A stretch of DNA of 64,000 bases from Bordetella genomosp. 4 (GTDB lineage Bacteria > Pseudomonadota > Gammaproteobacteria > Burkholderiales > Burkholderiaceae_B). The stretch covers positions 404,615-468,614 of the forward strand of contig NZ_NEVQ01000001.1 in assembly GCF_002261185.1 (NCBI RefSeq), read 5' to 3'. Position numbers and translations under genes: made by a program. The notes beneath the pieces were generated by a model. The model was not told where the DNA came from, did no database searches, and saw nothing but the letters and a program-made list of their open reading frames with translations. Position 1 is the stretch's first letter. Each line of letters begins with the position of its first letter. Positions 52,567-61,517 of this stretch are shown piece after piece.

Positions 52567-53381
52567 CACTCTCGACTCTATTGCGACGCGCCGCGATGCC
52601 GGCATTGTTTGTCGCAGCCACGTGGGCAGCACCGGCGGTCCAGGCAGCAACCATTGTCATGGCTTCGACTACCTCCACTGAGCAGTCAGGCTTGTTCGCG
52701 CATTTGTTGCCTGCCTTTAAAAAGGCCAGCGGTATTGACATCAAAGTTGTTGCGCAGGGTACCGGTCAGGCATTGGATACCGCGCGTCGTGGCGACGCCG
52801 ATGTCTTGTTCGTGCACGATCAAGTTGCCGAAGAAAAGTTCGTGGCCGAGGGCTACGCCACTAAGCGTTATCCCGTCATGTACAACGATTTTGTCTTGAT
52901 TGGGCCGGCTGACGATCCGGCAGGAATCAAGGGCAACGATATCGTTCAGGCCCTGAGCAAGCTGGCCAAGGACAATGCGTCTTTTGTCTCTCGGGGCGAC
53001 AAGAGCGGCACGCATGCTGCCGAGCTGCGATTCTGGAAAGCAGCGGGCGTCGAGGACATGGGCAAGGGCTATAAAGCCTGTGGTTGCGGCATGGGGCCGG
53101 CGTTGAATATGGCTTCGTCGATGGGTGCTTATGTTTTGTCGGACCGTGGCACGTGGCTCAGCTTCAAGAACCCTGGCAATCTGAAGATCCTGGTCGAAGG
53201 CGACAAGCGCTTGTTCAATCAGTATGGTGTGATGGTGGTCAATCCCGCCAAGTTCCCGCACGTTAAAGCCAAGGACGCCCAGCAGTTCGTGGATTGGGTG
53301 ACATCGCCAGCGGGGCAGGACACCATTGCCAGCTACAAGGTCAACGGGCAGCAGTTGTTTTTCCCGAATGCGGAGAAATAA
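52563..53381 (+). CDS. tupA: Tungstate-binding periplasmic protein
   Basis: 272 residues. Signal peptide ending VQAATIV (about residue 22), then ASTTSTEQSGL, matching the TTTS-type motif that binds tungstate in TupA, and DADVLFVHD. TupA proteins prefer tungstate over molybdate. Next to a Cys-type formate dehydrogenase locus, this points to a tungsten-using enzyme, though the metal must be tested. Followed by a strong terminator. Confidence 0.93.
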   Translation: MTLSTLLRRAAMPALFVAATWAAPAVQAATIVMASTTSTEQSGLFAHLLPAFKKASGIDIKVVAQGTGQALDTARRGDADVLFVHDQVAEEKFVAEGYATKRYPVMYNDFVLIGPADDPAGIKGNDIVQALSKLAKDNASFVSRGDKSGTHAAELRFWKAAGVEDMGKGYKACGCGMGPALNMASSMGAYVLSDRGTWLSFKNPGNLKILVEGDKRLFNQYGVMVVNPAKFPHVKAKDAQQFVDWVTSPAGQDTIASYKVNGQQLFFPNAEK

Positions 53382-53474
53382 AGTGGAGCCTCTGCTATTT
53401 GCTGCATGTCAGCAGCCGCGGATGATTTAACGGTGCGGGGCTTGCATCGCGGATAGAGGGCATGGCAGTCAAAT

Positions 53475-53505
53475 CAGGCTCGATGAATTCGAGCCTGTTC
53501 TTTTT
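53475..53505 (+). terminator. Rho-independent terminator of tupBCA
   Basis: 9-bp stem CAGGCTCGA/TCGAGCCTG with a 5-nt loop, then TTCTTTTT. It also lies just before the convergent META/DUF4377 gene stop. Confidence 0.85.
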
Positions 53506-53513
53506 GCTGTCGC

Positions 53514-54332
53514 TTATTCCTGGGCGCTTTGTACCACCATGTCCAACACGTACACATAGCGCGACGCGTCGGCTGGCACCGGGTTGCGTTCATAGCGTTT
53601 TACGCGTAATACGTTACGTACGCCCGGCTGATGGGTATAGCCTTCGATTTCGCTGTAAAAAGCCTGCCATTCGCCTCGACCGGTCTGAATGCCATTGGCA
53701 TCGTATTGCACTTCGCGCACCCGCAGGCATTGCATATTGGGGATGACGGGGTGCGAGCAACGCATACGCTGCGAAGCGATCTCCAGGAACTGTATTTCGC
53801 CTGTGCCACCATAGCGGGTCTCGTCGGTGGGGGTGCCCGTCAGCGTCCATTGCGCGCCATCGGCAAAGCCTAGCGTCAATAACGGCCCAGTCGGGCTCTG
53901 CGTGATCTGCCAGGTGGAGGCTTGCGGCAAACGTTGGCCAAAGGCATGTTCGTATTGCATGAGCGCACTGTCGTTGCAGGCCATCATCGTGCCGGCGGCG
54001 CCCGAGATTTTGATCTTGTTCGCATCCAGGCTATAGCCTGCGCCCAGCCGGTTGCACAGGCCAGACACGGAGAGGCGTTGATCCTTGAAACTCAGGCGCA
54101 AAGGCGCGCCATCGCGCGTTTTGGGCGGCGCCCATTCGGTTTGTGCGGCGCCGTTGGCATCGCGGGCAGCGGTCAAGTCCCAGTGATAGGCCGAGAGCGT
54201 TGATGCGGTGGTGTTTGTGTCCGTAGTGGGCGCACCAGTGGTAGACGTTGTGTTCGTGTTCATCGCGCAAGCACTCAGTACGCTGACCGTGGCAGCAAGT
54301 AATAAACGAGAAAGCAAAGTGTTCAATGGCAT
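53514..54332 (-). CDS. META domain plus DUF4377 lipoprotein
   Basis: 272 residues. Lipobox LSAC (Cys22), a Thr-rich linker, a META/HslJ-like domain (about 48-165: LSAYHWDLTAA, LSVSGLCNRLGAGYS, AGTMMACND) and a C-terminal DUF4377 domain (about 175-272: CLRVREVQYDANG, FYSEIEGYTHQPGVRNVL). Families are linked to envelope stress and protease-inhibitor-like folds, with no proven function. Convergent with tupBCA. Confidence 0.87.
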   Translation of the reverse strand: MPLNTLLSRLLLAATVSVLSACAMNTNTTSTTGAPTTDTNTTASTLSAYHWDLTAARDANGAAQTEWAPPKTRDGAPLRLSFKDQRLSVSGLCNRLGAGYSLDANKIKISGAAGTMMACNDSALMQYEHAFGQRLPQASTWQITQSPTGPLLTLGFADGAQWTLTGTPTDETRYGGTGEIQFLEIASQRMRCSHPVIPNMQCLRVREVQYDANGIQTGRGEWQAFYSEIEGYTHQPGVRNVLRVKRYERNPVPADASRYVYVLDMVVQSAQE

Positions 54333-54472
54333 GGCGCGTGGTCCTGATAAAGCAAGTTCAAGGCTTGATTATGGACTGAATTGATGCGGATAGCTGGCAT
54401 TGACAGGAATGCCGTGTGAAGAAGCGCTACGTCGTGATGATTTGTGTAATACGCAGGTGATTTGTGTAACGT

Positions 54473-55078
54473 TCACCTTGTTTGCCAGACGCCAGAGCTG
54501 CCACGGCGATGGCTGTCAACCAGATGCGTGTCTATCATTCCCGTGGCTTCCATCAATGCGTGCATGGTGGTTGGCCCGACAAAAGCAAAACCTCGCTTGC
54601 GCAGGGCTTTGCTCAGTGCAGTGGACGCCTCCGACACGGTAGGGATTTCCGCCAGCGTGCGGGGAGCAGGGGTTTCTGCCGGTTGAAATGACCAGATGAA
54701 ATCCACCAGTCCGCCGTCGGCTCGCAGTGCGATCGTCGCAGCGGCGTTGTTGATGGTAGCCAGGATTTTCGCCCGGTTGCGTACGATGCCGCTATCGGCC
54801 ATCAGGCGTTCGACGTCTTTTTCACCGAAAGCCGAGACGACATCGGGATCGAACTGGCGAAACGCAGCACGAAACGCCTCGCGTTTGCGCAGGATCGTCG
54901 CCCACGACAAACCCGATTGAAAACACTCCAGGCTCAACCGTTCGAACAAACCATGCTCGTCGCGTACGGGCATGCCCCACTCGGTATCGTAGTACTGGCG
55001 CATTAAGGGATCTTGCGCGGCCCAGGGTGGGCGCGCCAAGCCGTCTTCACCGATGATGACGCCGGTGGGTGAGTTCAT
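54473..55078 (-). CDS. tag: DNA-3-methyladenine glycosylase I
   Basis: 201 residues. DTEWGMPVRDEHGLFERL, ECFQSGLSWATILRKREAF and GFAFVGPTTMHALMEATGM are typical Tag sequences. Removes 3-methyladenine from alkylated DNA. ATG 55078 has CCGGAG upstream; the open frame to 55141 is not conserved. It lies 78 bp after ogt, giving a two-gene alkylation-repair unit. Confidence 0.94.
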   Translation of the reverse strand: MNSPTGVIIGEDGLARPPWAAQDPLMRQYYDTEWGMPVRDEHGLFERLSLECFQSGLSWATILRKREAFRAAFRQFDPDVVSAFGEKDVERLMADSGIVRNRAKILATINNAAATIALRADGGLVDFIWSFQPAETPAPRTLAEIPTVSEASTALSKALRKRGFAFVGPTTMHALMEATGMIDTHLVDSHRRGSSGVWQTR

Positions 55079-55156
55079 CTGTTGCTCCGGAAAACTGCGG
55101 CATGCATGCTGGAAAAAAGGGCAGCGGCCATGCTGCCCCACGGAATAATAAAACGT

Positions 55157-55648
55157 CTACGCGGCTGTGGCGCTGTGTTCGAGGCCCAGCAGCAATTCCT
55201 TCGCCGGTAATCCTCCGGCAAATCCGGTCAGTGCTCCGGATGCGCCAACGACACGATGACAAGGCGCGACGATCGAGATCGGATTGCGTCCGTTGGCCGC
55301 TCCAACGGCACGCACCGCTTTGGGCCGACCGATTTGCGTCGCGATGTCGCGATAGCTGCGCGTCTGGCCGTAAGGAATGGTCAGCAGCGCAGCCCAGACT
55401 TGCTTCTGAAACTCGGTGCCGACGAAATCCAGCGGTAGTTCAAAGCGTTCGCGTCGCCCTGCAAAATATTCTGCCAATTGCTGCTCGGTCTTTAGCAGAA
55501 TGGGGTGCTGGGTGTTCTCTTGCATCGGCCCCAGGCGTACACGGCCTGGCCGGTCGTTTTCCCACAAGATGGCAGCCAGGCTGGCATCCTTGGCGACGAG
55601 CGTCAATCGGCCCACGGGAGAGGCGATGGTCTTGTAGGCATAGGACAT
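55157..55648 (-). CDS. ogt: Methylated-DNA--protein-cysteine methyltransferase
   Basis: 163 residues. Active site PCHRVVG with acceptor Cys, preceded by TIPYGQTRSYRDIA and NGRNPISI. Directly repairs O6-alkylguanine. ATG 55648 has AAGGAA upstream. Upstream gene of the ogt-tag pair. Confidence 0.95.
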   Translation of the reverse strand: MSYAYKTIASPVGRLTLVAKDASLAAILWENDRPGRVRLGPMQENTQHPILLKTEQQLAEYFAGRRERFELPLDFVGTEFQKQVWAALLTIPYGQTRSYRDIATQIGRPKAVRAVGAANGRNPISIVAPCHRVVGASGALTGFAGGLPAKELLLGLEHSATAA

Positions 55649-55860
55649 GATGGTTCCTTTCACGGAGGGAGCGGATCTAGGTTAGCGGTGAGCTCGGCTG
55701 TGCCGGATGCAGAGCATCGCTTTGCTGTATCACCATGTCTGTAGTCTAGGGATCGCGCCCCAACGGTGCACTCGTATTCTTGCCGTCGAACTTGGTTTTC
55801 ACGAACTCTGCCGATCGGGCGGGAAAGGCGTCATTGCGTTTTATACAAGAAAATCATGGA

Positions 55861-55880
55861 AATAAATAATTCTCATTTAT
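55861..55880 (+). promoter_or_regulatory. Candidate Fur box
   Basis: AATAAATAATTCTCATTTAT; its complement contains AAATGAGAATTATT, the core of known Fur sites. It ends 38 bp before the PPOX gene start. Iron repression of that gene is therefore likely. Confidence 0.6.
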
Positions 55881-55918
55881 AAAATGGTGGTTCTTTGTCG
55901 AATCTACAGGGGACGCGA

Positions 55919-56932
55919 ATGGACGGCGTGATCAGTACGGTCGAGGCTCTGGAGTCTCAGGTGGGCGCGCGTGCAGAGGCTGTAGACCTGAAGGTGATTG
56001 ATCATCTGGATGCACATGCGCAGCGTTGGCTGGCCGTTTCGCCGTTGGTATTCGCGGGGTTCAGCGACACACAGCAGATCGAGGTGACGGTGGCTGGCGG
56101 CAGTCCGGGGTTTGCGTCCGCATCCGGCGCGGGCCTGTTGCGTATTCCGCGTGCGGCGCTGGATGAGCCGCTTTATGCCAAAGTGGGGCGCGGGGCAGGG
56201 TTGCTGTTCCTTATTCCGGGCCTGGGTGAGACTTTGCGGGTGAATGGCGCGGTGGAGGCGGTGACCGGTGATGATGTGGTGATTGCGGTGCATGAGTGCT
56301 ATGCCCATTGCGCAAAGGCATTGCTGCGATCGGCATTCTGGTCAGCTGACGAACCGGCTGCGCAAACGGGTATCGACAATCTGCCACGCTTGCTGGCGGT
56401 GTGCCGCTTTATGGCCCTGGCGACAGCCGATGCCGAATTGCGCACCGATTTGAGTCCGAAGGGTGATCCCGCGGGCCTGTTGATGCAGGGGGACTCAACG
56501 CAGCTTTGTTTTGCCGATCGTCCCGGCAATCGCCGTACGGATAGCATGCGCAATATGCTGGTACGGCCGCAGGCAGCCATCATGTTGCTGGTGCCCGGGT
56601 CTGCCCAGGTCGCCGTGGTGAAAGGTCGTTCGCACATGACGGCGGACACCGCATTGAGGCAGAGATTCGAAGTGCAGGGCAAGGTTCCAAAGGTCGTGAC
56701 CGTATTGGAGTCACCACACGTCATACTGCGAGAGAGCGCTGCGTTGTTGCGAGCGAGACCGTGGATGACAGCGTCGGCGCCAGAGGACATTGATCCTGCC
56801 GCGGTCTTCGCCGCGCACGTCAAACTGAATAAGACTCGTGGCTTGAGCGCGGCGATTGCGCGCGGGATGGTGTCTATTCCCGGGCTGATGCGTAAAGGGC
56901 TGGAGCAGGATTACAAACGGAATATGTATTGA
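55919..56932 (+). CDS. PPOX-fold FMN-binding family protein, probably iron-regulated
   Basis: 337 residues. The central part (LSPKGDPAGLLMQ, ADRPGNRRTDSMRNMLVRPQ, AIMLLVPG) belongs to the split-barrel pyridoxamine 5'-phosphate oxidase-like superfamily; the first 170 residues may be a second, degenerate barrel. ATG 55919 has AGGGGA upstream and is preferred over TTG 55895. A Fur-like box precedes it and hemE is near, so a flavin or haem role in iron metabolism is possible but not shown. Substrate unknown. Confidence 0.78.
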   Translation: MDGVISTVEALESQVGARAEAVDLKVIDHLDAHAQRWLAVSPLVFAGFSDTQQIEVTVAGGSPGFASASGAGLLRIPRAALDEPLYAKVGRGAGLLFLIPGLGETLRVNGAVEAVTGDDVVIAVHECYAHCAKALLRSAFWSADEPAAQTGIDNLPRLLAVCRFMALATADAELRTDLSPKGDPAGLLMQGDSTQLCFADRPGNRRTDSMRNMLVRPQAAIMLLVPGSAQVAVVKGRSHMTADTALRQRFEVQGKVPKVVTVLESPHVILRESAALLRARPWMTASAPEDIDPAAVFAAHVKLNKTRGLSAAIARGMVSIPGLMRKGLEQDYKRNMY

Positions 56933-57039
56933 TCCGCACCTGGTTATACGTAGAACCCGCAGTGTGACAACTGCGAATATCTTGGTGTGACGATGCTGTG
57001 TACGCTTGTTTTTTTTGCATGCGTATACAGGAGTCCCTC

Positions 57040-57894
57040 TTGCGTGAAATATTCGATTGCGCTGTTCTGATGACCCCCGGCCATGAGGGCTGGGTACGGG
57101 ACTGGGTTGATAGCCATCAGGGACAATTCGGCCGTTTGCGGCTGTACGTCCTGGATGTCGCCGGTCTAGACGCCGGGGCGCCCGCCGACACGCAGTGGCT
57201 GTCACGGGCTCAATTGGCATTGCGGCGCTTTGATGGCTGTATATTGCCGGTGGCACCTGAGTCGCTTTCGTGGGTGCGCACCGTGTTGGCCAGTGCTGAG
57301 GCGAGATTGCGCATTCCGCTGATCGCCGTCGTTTTCGATATCACGGCGCCAGGCATATTGGATCTGCTGTCGCTGGGTGTTGCCGATTTTGTGCGGGCGC
57401 CAGTCTGTGCCGACGAATTGCGGGCGCGTCTGGTGCATTGGCACCGCCAGGCGCGGCCACATGGGCTCACAGAGTCTGCGACGGCGCTGTCGTTGATGTC
57501 GTCGCCGGCTCCGGTATCGGAGGCGGACCGGACCCTCCGGCCTCGCAACAGACACCCCAGCGGGTCCATACAGGAGCCTTTTCGCGTCTACGGCGGTCTG
57601 CCGGGCAGCAAACCCCTATCAACCAGAAAGAAATCGCCTCGGCCTGCTACCGAAAACGATGTCTTTGACATCGGTGCGATCGATCAGCCATTCCGTCAAG
57701 CCAAGGCCCGGATGGTAGAGGATTTCGAGTGCGCCTATTTGCGCCATGCTTTGTCCCGCCATTCGGGGAACGTTGCTCAGGCTGCGCGGGCGTCCAGCAA
57801 GCACAGGCGCGCGTTCTGGGCGCTGATGCGCAAGCATCGCATTGATGCCGCTCATTATCGCGATAACGCCTCTCTGCCTGAGCCGCCGGCCTGA
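57040..57894 (+). CDS. Regulator with pseudo-receiver-like N-terminus and Fis-type HTH
   Basis: 284 residues from TTG 57040, which has AGGAG at 57029-57033 at ideal distance; ATG 57019 and 57070 are alternatives. The first 130 residues alternate beta strands and helices like a receiver domain (LRLYVLDVAGLD, ILDLLSLGVADFVRAP) but lack an obvious phospho-Asp site. A linker rich in Ser/Arg follows. The end (about 225-275: EDFECAYLRHALSRHSGNVAQAARAS) is a Fis-type helix-turn-helix as in NtrC-family regulators, yet there is no AAA+ domain. A DNA-binding protein that is not a sigma-54 activator is inferred. Confidence 0.72.
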   Translation: MREIFDCAVLMTPGHEGWVRDWVDSHQGQFGRLRLYVLDVAGLDAGAPADTQWLSRAQLALRRFDGCILPVAPESLSWVRTVLASAEARLRIPLIAVVFDITAPGILDLLSLGVADFVRAPVCADELRARLVHWHRQARPHGLTESATALSLMSSPAPVSEADRTLRPRNRHPSGSIQEPFRVYGGLPGSKPLSTRKKSPRPATENDVFDIGAIDQPFRQAKARMVEDFECAYLRHALSRHSGNVAQAARASSKHRRAFWALMRKHRIDAAHYRDNASLPEPPA

Positions 57895-57997
57895 TTCGGA
57901 CACGGTGTACGGCAGCATGCTGGCGCAGATCAGGCAGGTGACCGCGCGGTATGCGCCTAGGCAGTAAAATCACGGCTTCCGAAATCGAAGGATAGCT

Positions 57998-59071
57998 GTG
58001 TCCGCTGCTCCCCTGAAGAACGATGTGTTTCTGCGCGCCCTGTTGCGCCAGCCCGTCCCCTATACCCCCGTTTGGCTGATGCGCCAGGCGGGGCGCTATC
58101 TGCCCGAGTACAACGCGACGCGCGCGCGGGCCGGCTCGTTCATGGGACTGGCACAAAATCCCGATTACGCCGCAGAGGTCACGCTGCAACCCTTGGCCCG
58201 TTACGACCTGGATGCGGCCATTCTGTTTTCCGACATCCTGACGGTGCCGCATGCCATGGGCCTGGGGCTGGATTTCGCTCCGGGCGAGGGGCCGCGTTTT
58301 GCGCGGCCGCTGCGCACCGAGGGCGATGTGGCGCAGCTCGCGGTGCCCGATATGGATTCACTGCGTTATGTTTTCGACGCTGTGACGGTCATCCGTCGAG
58401 AACTGGATGGCAGAGTTCCCCTGATCGGTTTTGCAGGCAGTCCCTGGACTATCGCTTGTTACATGGTCGAGGGGCGTGGCAGCGCCGACTATCGCCTGAT
58501 CAAGACCATGCTGTATTCGCGCCCGGATTTGCTGCATCGCATCCTGGATATCAATGCTCAAGCGACCCAGCAATACCTGAACGCCCAAATCCAGGCGGGG
58601 GCGCAGGCCGTCATGTTGTTCGACAGTTGGGGGGGAGTGTTGGCCGATGGCTTGTTCCAGCAGTTTTCGTTGGCTTATACCCGCAAGGTCGTATCGGGCT
58701 TGATCCGCCAGCATGAAGGACGCCAAGTGCCTGTCATCGTCTTTACCAAGGGTGGTGGGCTCTGGCTCGAAGATATCGCAGCCTGCGGCTGTGATGCCGT
58801 GGGACTCGACTGGACGGTGAACCTCGGACGGGCTCGCCAGCGTCTCGGCGATGCCGTCGCCCTGCAGGGCAACCTCGACCCGATGACATTGTTTGGTGGC
58901 AGCGAAGCCATCCGGGCCGAAGTCCGGCGCACGCTGGACGCTTTTGGCCCGGTAGGCGGGGGCGGGCATGTCTTCAACCTGGGGCATGGCATCTCGCAGC
59001 ATACGCCGCCTGAGGCGGTCACCGCTTTGGTGGACGAGGTGCACGCTTACAGCCGGTTGTTTCACGCTTAA
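57998..59071 (+). CDS. hemE: Uroporphyrinogen decarboxylase
   Basis: 357 residues, GTG start with GAAGGA upstream. [15 protein letters not shown] and [16 protein letters not shown] are diagnostic. Converts uroporphyrinogen III to coproporphyrinogen III in haem synthesis. It is followed by an AT-rich spacer and priA on the same strand. Confidence 0.97.
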   Translation: MSAAPLKNDVFLRALLRQPVPYTPVWLMRQAGRYLPEYNATRARAGSFMGLAQNPDYAAEVTLQPLARYDLDAAILFSDILTVPHAMGLGLDFAPGEGPRFARPLRTEGDVAQLAVPDMDSLRYVFDAVTVIRRELDGRVPLIGFAGSPWTIACYMVEGRGSADYRLIKTMLYSRPDLLHRILDINAQATQQYLNAQIQAGAQAVMLFDSWGGVLADGLFQQFSLAYTRKVVSGLIRQHEGRQVPVIVFTKGGGLWLEDIAACGCDAVGLDWTVNLGRARQRLGDAVALQGNLDPMTLFGGSEAIRAEVRRTLDAFGPVGGGGHVFNLGHGISQHTPPEAVTALVDEVHAYSRLFHA

Positions 59072-59422
59072 GTAAGTGTCCGCTAGCGCGCGAAAGGCCT
59101 AGTCTATGCGCTGCTCGCTGAGACTTGTGCACAGCAGCGAAATCCCCTCGGGCAACACCAAAAATTTGGGATAAATTCTTGAATGTTTTTATAAGTCCTT
59201 GAATTTAAAATAAAAATATAATGTCAATAGGCTGCGGGCATTTATTTTTATATTAAGCACCTTGACAGGAAATCAAGTTATTGGATGTTTTTCCCCAAAG
59301 TTATCCACAGGCTGTGTGATTCGAGGATGTTTCACGCAGATTTGACAGCTTGTTAGCTCAGAAATCGAGAATTCACTTTAAGTTGTCCACGTCTATCGCC
59401 ATGCTTTTGATACCCGCCGCTC
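59072..59422. other. AT-rich spacer with DnaA boxes between hemE and priA
   Basis: 351 bp, no gene. A perfect DnaA box TTATCCACA at 59301-59309, a one-mismatch box TTGTGCACA at 59125-59133 and a weaker one TTGTCCACG at 59383-59391. Between the first two lies a strongly AT-rich stretch (about 59160-59260) with TTTATTTTTATATT. The combination resembles a small origin or a DnaA-controlled promoter; see the findings. Confidence 0.6.
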
Positions 59423-61504
59423 ATGTCTGACGCACCGGATGGCCTCCGTCTCGGCGCCGGGTTCTGGGTGCGCGTGGCACTGGATGTCCCGCTGCCGGGG
59501 CCTTTTGATTATCGCGCTCAGGCCGCTGTGCCGGTCGGCGCGCGGGTCATTGTGCCTTTTGGCCGTCGCAAATTGGTGGGCGTCGTTGTGGATAATCCTG
59601 CCGAGCCCTCAATTGACCCGGCTCAGGTGCGCGAGGTAGAGCAAGTCCTGGAAGATTTGCCCCCCTTGCCCGCCGATTGGCTGCGGTTGGCGCGGTTTGC
59701 GGCCGATTACTATCAGCGGCCGCTAGGCGAAGTCATGTTGCCGGCCATGCCGCCGCCGTTGCGCAAACCCTCGGCTTACCAAGGTAAACGATCCGGACAA
59801 GGCCCGGTGGCGCGTTTGGATGCACGCAAGGCCAAGCGCGTTGTCGCCGCGGCCACGCCCGATCAGGCACCTGTACTGAATGAGGACCAACAGGCAGCGG
59901 TAGATACCGTTGCCGCGCTAGAAGGGTTCAGGCCTGTTTTGCTGCATGGGGTGACTGGCAGCGGCAAGACCGAGGTCTATCTGCATATTGCCGAGCGCGT
60001 GCTGGCGGCGGGACGCCAGGTCTTGTTGCTGGTGCCCGAAATCAATTTGACGCCGCAGCTCGAGGCGGCAGTGCGGGCACGATTGGAATCGGTGCTGGGC
60101 ATTGATGGCCTGGCCGTGATGCATAGCGGGCTGTCGGACGGCGAACGCGTGCAGGCTTGGGCCCGTGCGCAACGCGGCCAGGCGCGCATGTTGTTGGGCA
60201 CACGGATGGCGATTTTCGCGCCGCTGACCGAGTTGGGCCTGATCGTGGTCGACGAAGAGCACGACGCCTCGTACAAACAGCAGGACGGTCTGCGGTATTC
60301 CGCCCGCGATCTGGCAGTATGGCGGGCGCGTGATCAAAATGTCCCGGTGGTGCTGGGCTCTGCCACACCATCGCTGGAGAGCTGGTACCACGCCGGGCGC
60401 AACCACTATTTGCGTCTGACGCTGCCGGGCCGCGCGCGGGCGAGCAGCTTGCCCGCGATTCGTTTGATAGATACCCGCCGCCTGGCGATGCGTCAGGGGA
60501 TGTCGCCACAACTGATCGATGCGATCAGTCAGCGGCTCGAGCGTGGCGAGCAATCGCTGGTGTTCCTGAACCGTCGCGGTTACGCACCCGTGCTGCATTG
60601 CGCCTCTTGTGCCTGGGTCAGTCATTGCCCTCGCTGCTCGGCCTTTACCGTGTTGCACCGAGCAGTAGGGCGCGGCAATCGATTGCATTGCCACCATTGT
60701 GGCTATCAGGCGCCTGTGCCACGGGCGTGCCCGGAATGCGGCGATCAGGATCTTGAACCCATGGGGCGCGGAACGCAGCGTGTCGAAGAACATCTCGCAG
60801 AGCTCTTCCCCCAGGCGCGGATTTCGCGTATCGATGCGGACAGCACGAGGCGTAAAGGCAGTGCCCAAGCTTTGTTCGCAGCCGTGCACGCGGGCGAGGT
60901 CGATATCCTGGTGGGCACCCAGATGGTGGCCAAGGGACACGATTTTGCGCGATTGGGCCTGGTTGGCGTGTTGAATGCCGATTCGATGTTGTTTGCCCAC
61001 GATTTTCGGGCGCCTGAGCGGTTGTTCGCTCAACTGATGCAGGTTGCGGGTCGCGCCGGCCGTCATGCCAATGGAGGCGAGGTCCTGATTCAGACTGGCT
61101 ATCCCGAGCAGCCCGTGTATCAGGCCTTGCTGCGTCACGATTATGCGGGCTTTGCTCGTCATGCCCTCGAAGAACGCGAGACAACGGGGCTGCCGCCGTT
61201 TGCATATCAGGCGTTGTTGACGGCCGAGGCGCGCGAGTTGGCGCAGGCACTGGCGTTTCTGCAAGAGGCTCGTGATGTTGCCGAGCAGGGCGGTTTTTCA
61301 GGCGTGTCATCGTTGACGCTGTACGATCCTGTACCGCTGCGGGTGGTACGTGTGGCCAATATCGAGCGCGCGCAGTTGTTGCTGGAAAGTACGAGCCGGC
61401 CAGCCTTGCAAGCGTTTTTGACGGAATGGTCGGGACATTTGCCGGCGCTCGCGTCACAATCGCGTGTCCGGTGGCAATTGGAAGTCGACCCTCTAGAGAT
61501 TTGA
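59423..61504 (+). CDS. priA: Primosomal protein N' (replication restart helicase)
   Basis: 693 residues. 3'-DNA-binding domain at the N-terminus (VRVALDVPLPGPFDYRA), helicase motif I GVTGSGKTEVY, DEEH box (VVDEEHDASYK), zinc-binding region CASCAWVSHCPRC...CHHCG...CPECG, and motif V VGTQMVAKGHDF. Reloads the replisome at stalled forks. It is followed 13 bp later by rep, its partner in one restart route. Confidence 0.97.
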   Translation: MSDAPDGLRLGAGFWVRVALDVPLPGPFDYRAQAAVPVGARVIVPFGRRKLVGVVVDNPAEPSIDPAQVREVEQVLEDLPPLPADWLRLARFAADYYQRPLGEVMLPAMPPPLRKPSAYQGKRSGQGPVARLDARKAKRVVAAATPDQAPVLNEDQQAAVDTVAALEGFRPVLLHGVTGSGKTEVYLHIAERVLAAGRQVLLLVPEINLTPQLEAAVRARLESVLGIDGLAVMHSGLSDGERVQAWARAQRGQARMLLGTRMAIFAPLTELGLIVVDEEHDASYKQQDGLRYSARDLAVWRARDQNVPVVLGSATPSLESWYHAGRNHYLRLTLPGRARASSLPAIRLIDTRRLAMRQGMSPQLIDAISQRLERGEQSLVFLNRRGYAPVLHCASCAWVSHCPRCSAFTVLHRAVGRGNRLHCHHCGYQAPVPRACPECGDQDLEPMGRGTQRVEEHLAELFPQARISRIDADSTRRKGSAQALFAAVHAGEVDILVGTQMVAKGHDFARLGLVGVLNADSMLFAHDFRAPERLFAQLMQVAGRAGRHANGGEVLIQTGYPEQPVYQALLRHDYAGFARHALEERETTGLPPFAYQALLTAEARELAQALAFLQEARDVAEQGGFSGVSSLTLYDPVPLRVVRVANIERAQLLLESTSRPALQAFLTEWSGHLPALASQSRVRWQLEVDPLEI

Positions 61505-61517
61505 TTTTTTGTTTTCT

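Noticed and set aside
59918..61264. 448-codon open frame on the minus strand inside priA
   Set aside because: Antisense to PriA, whose helicase motifs and zinc cysteines are all intact; the antisense product is Gln/His/Arg-rich and unlike any family.
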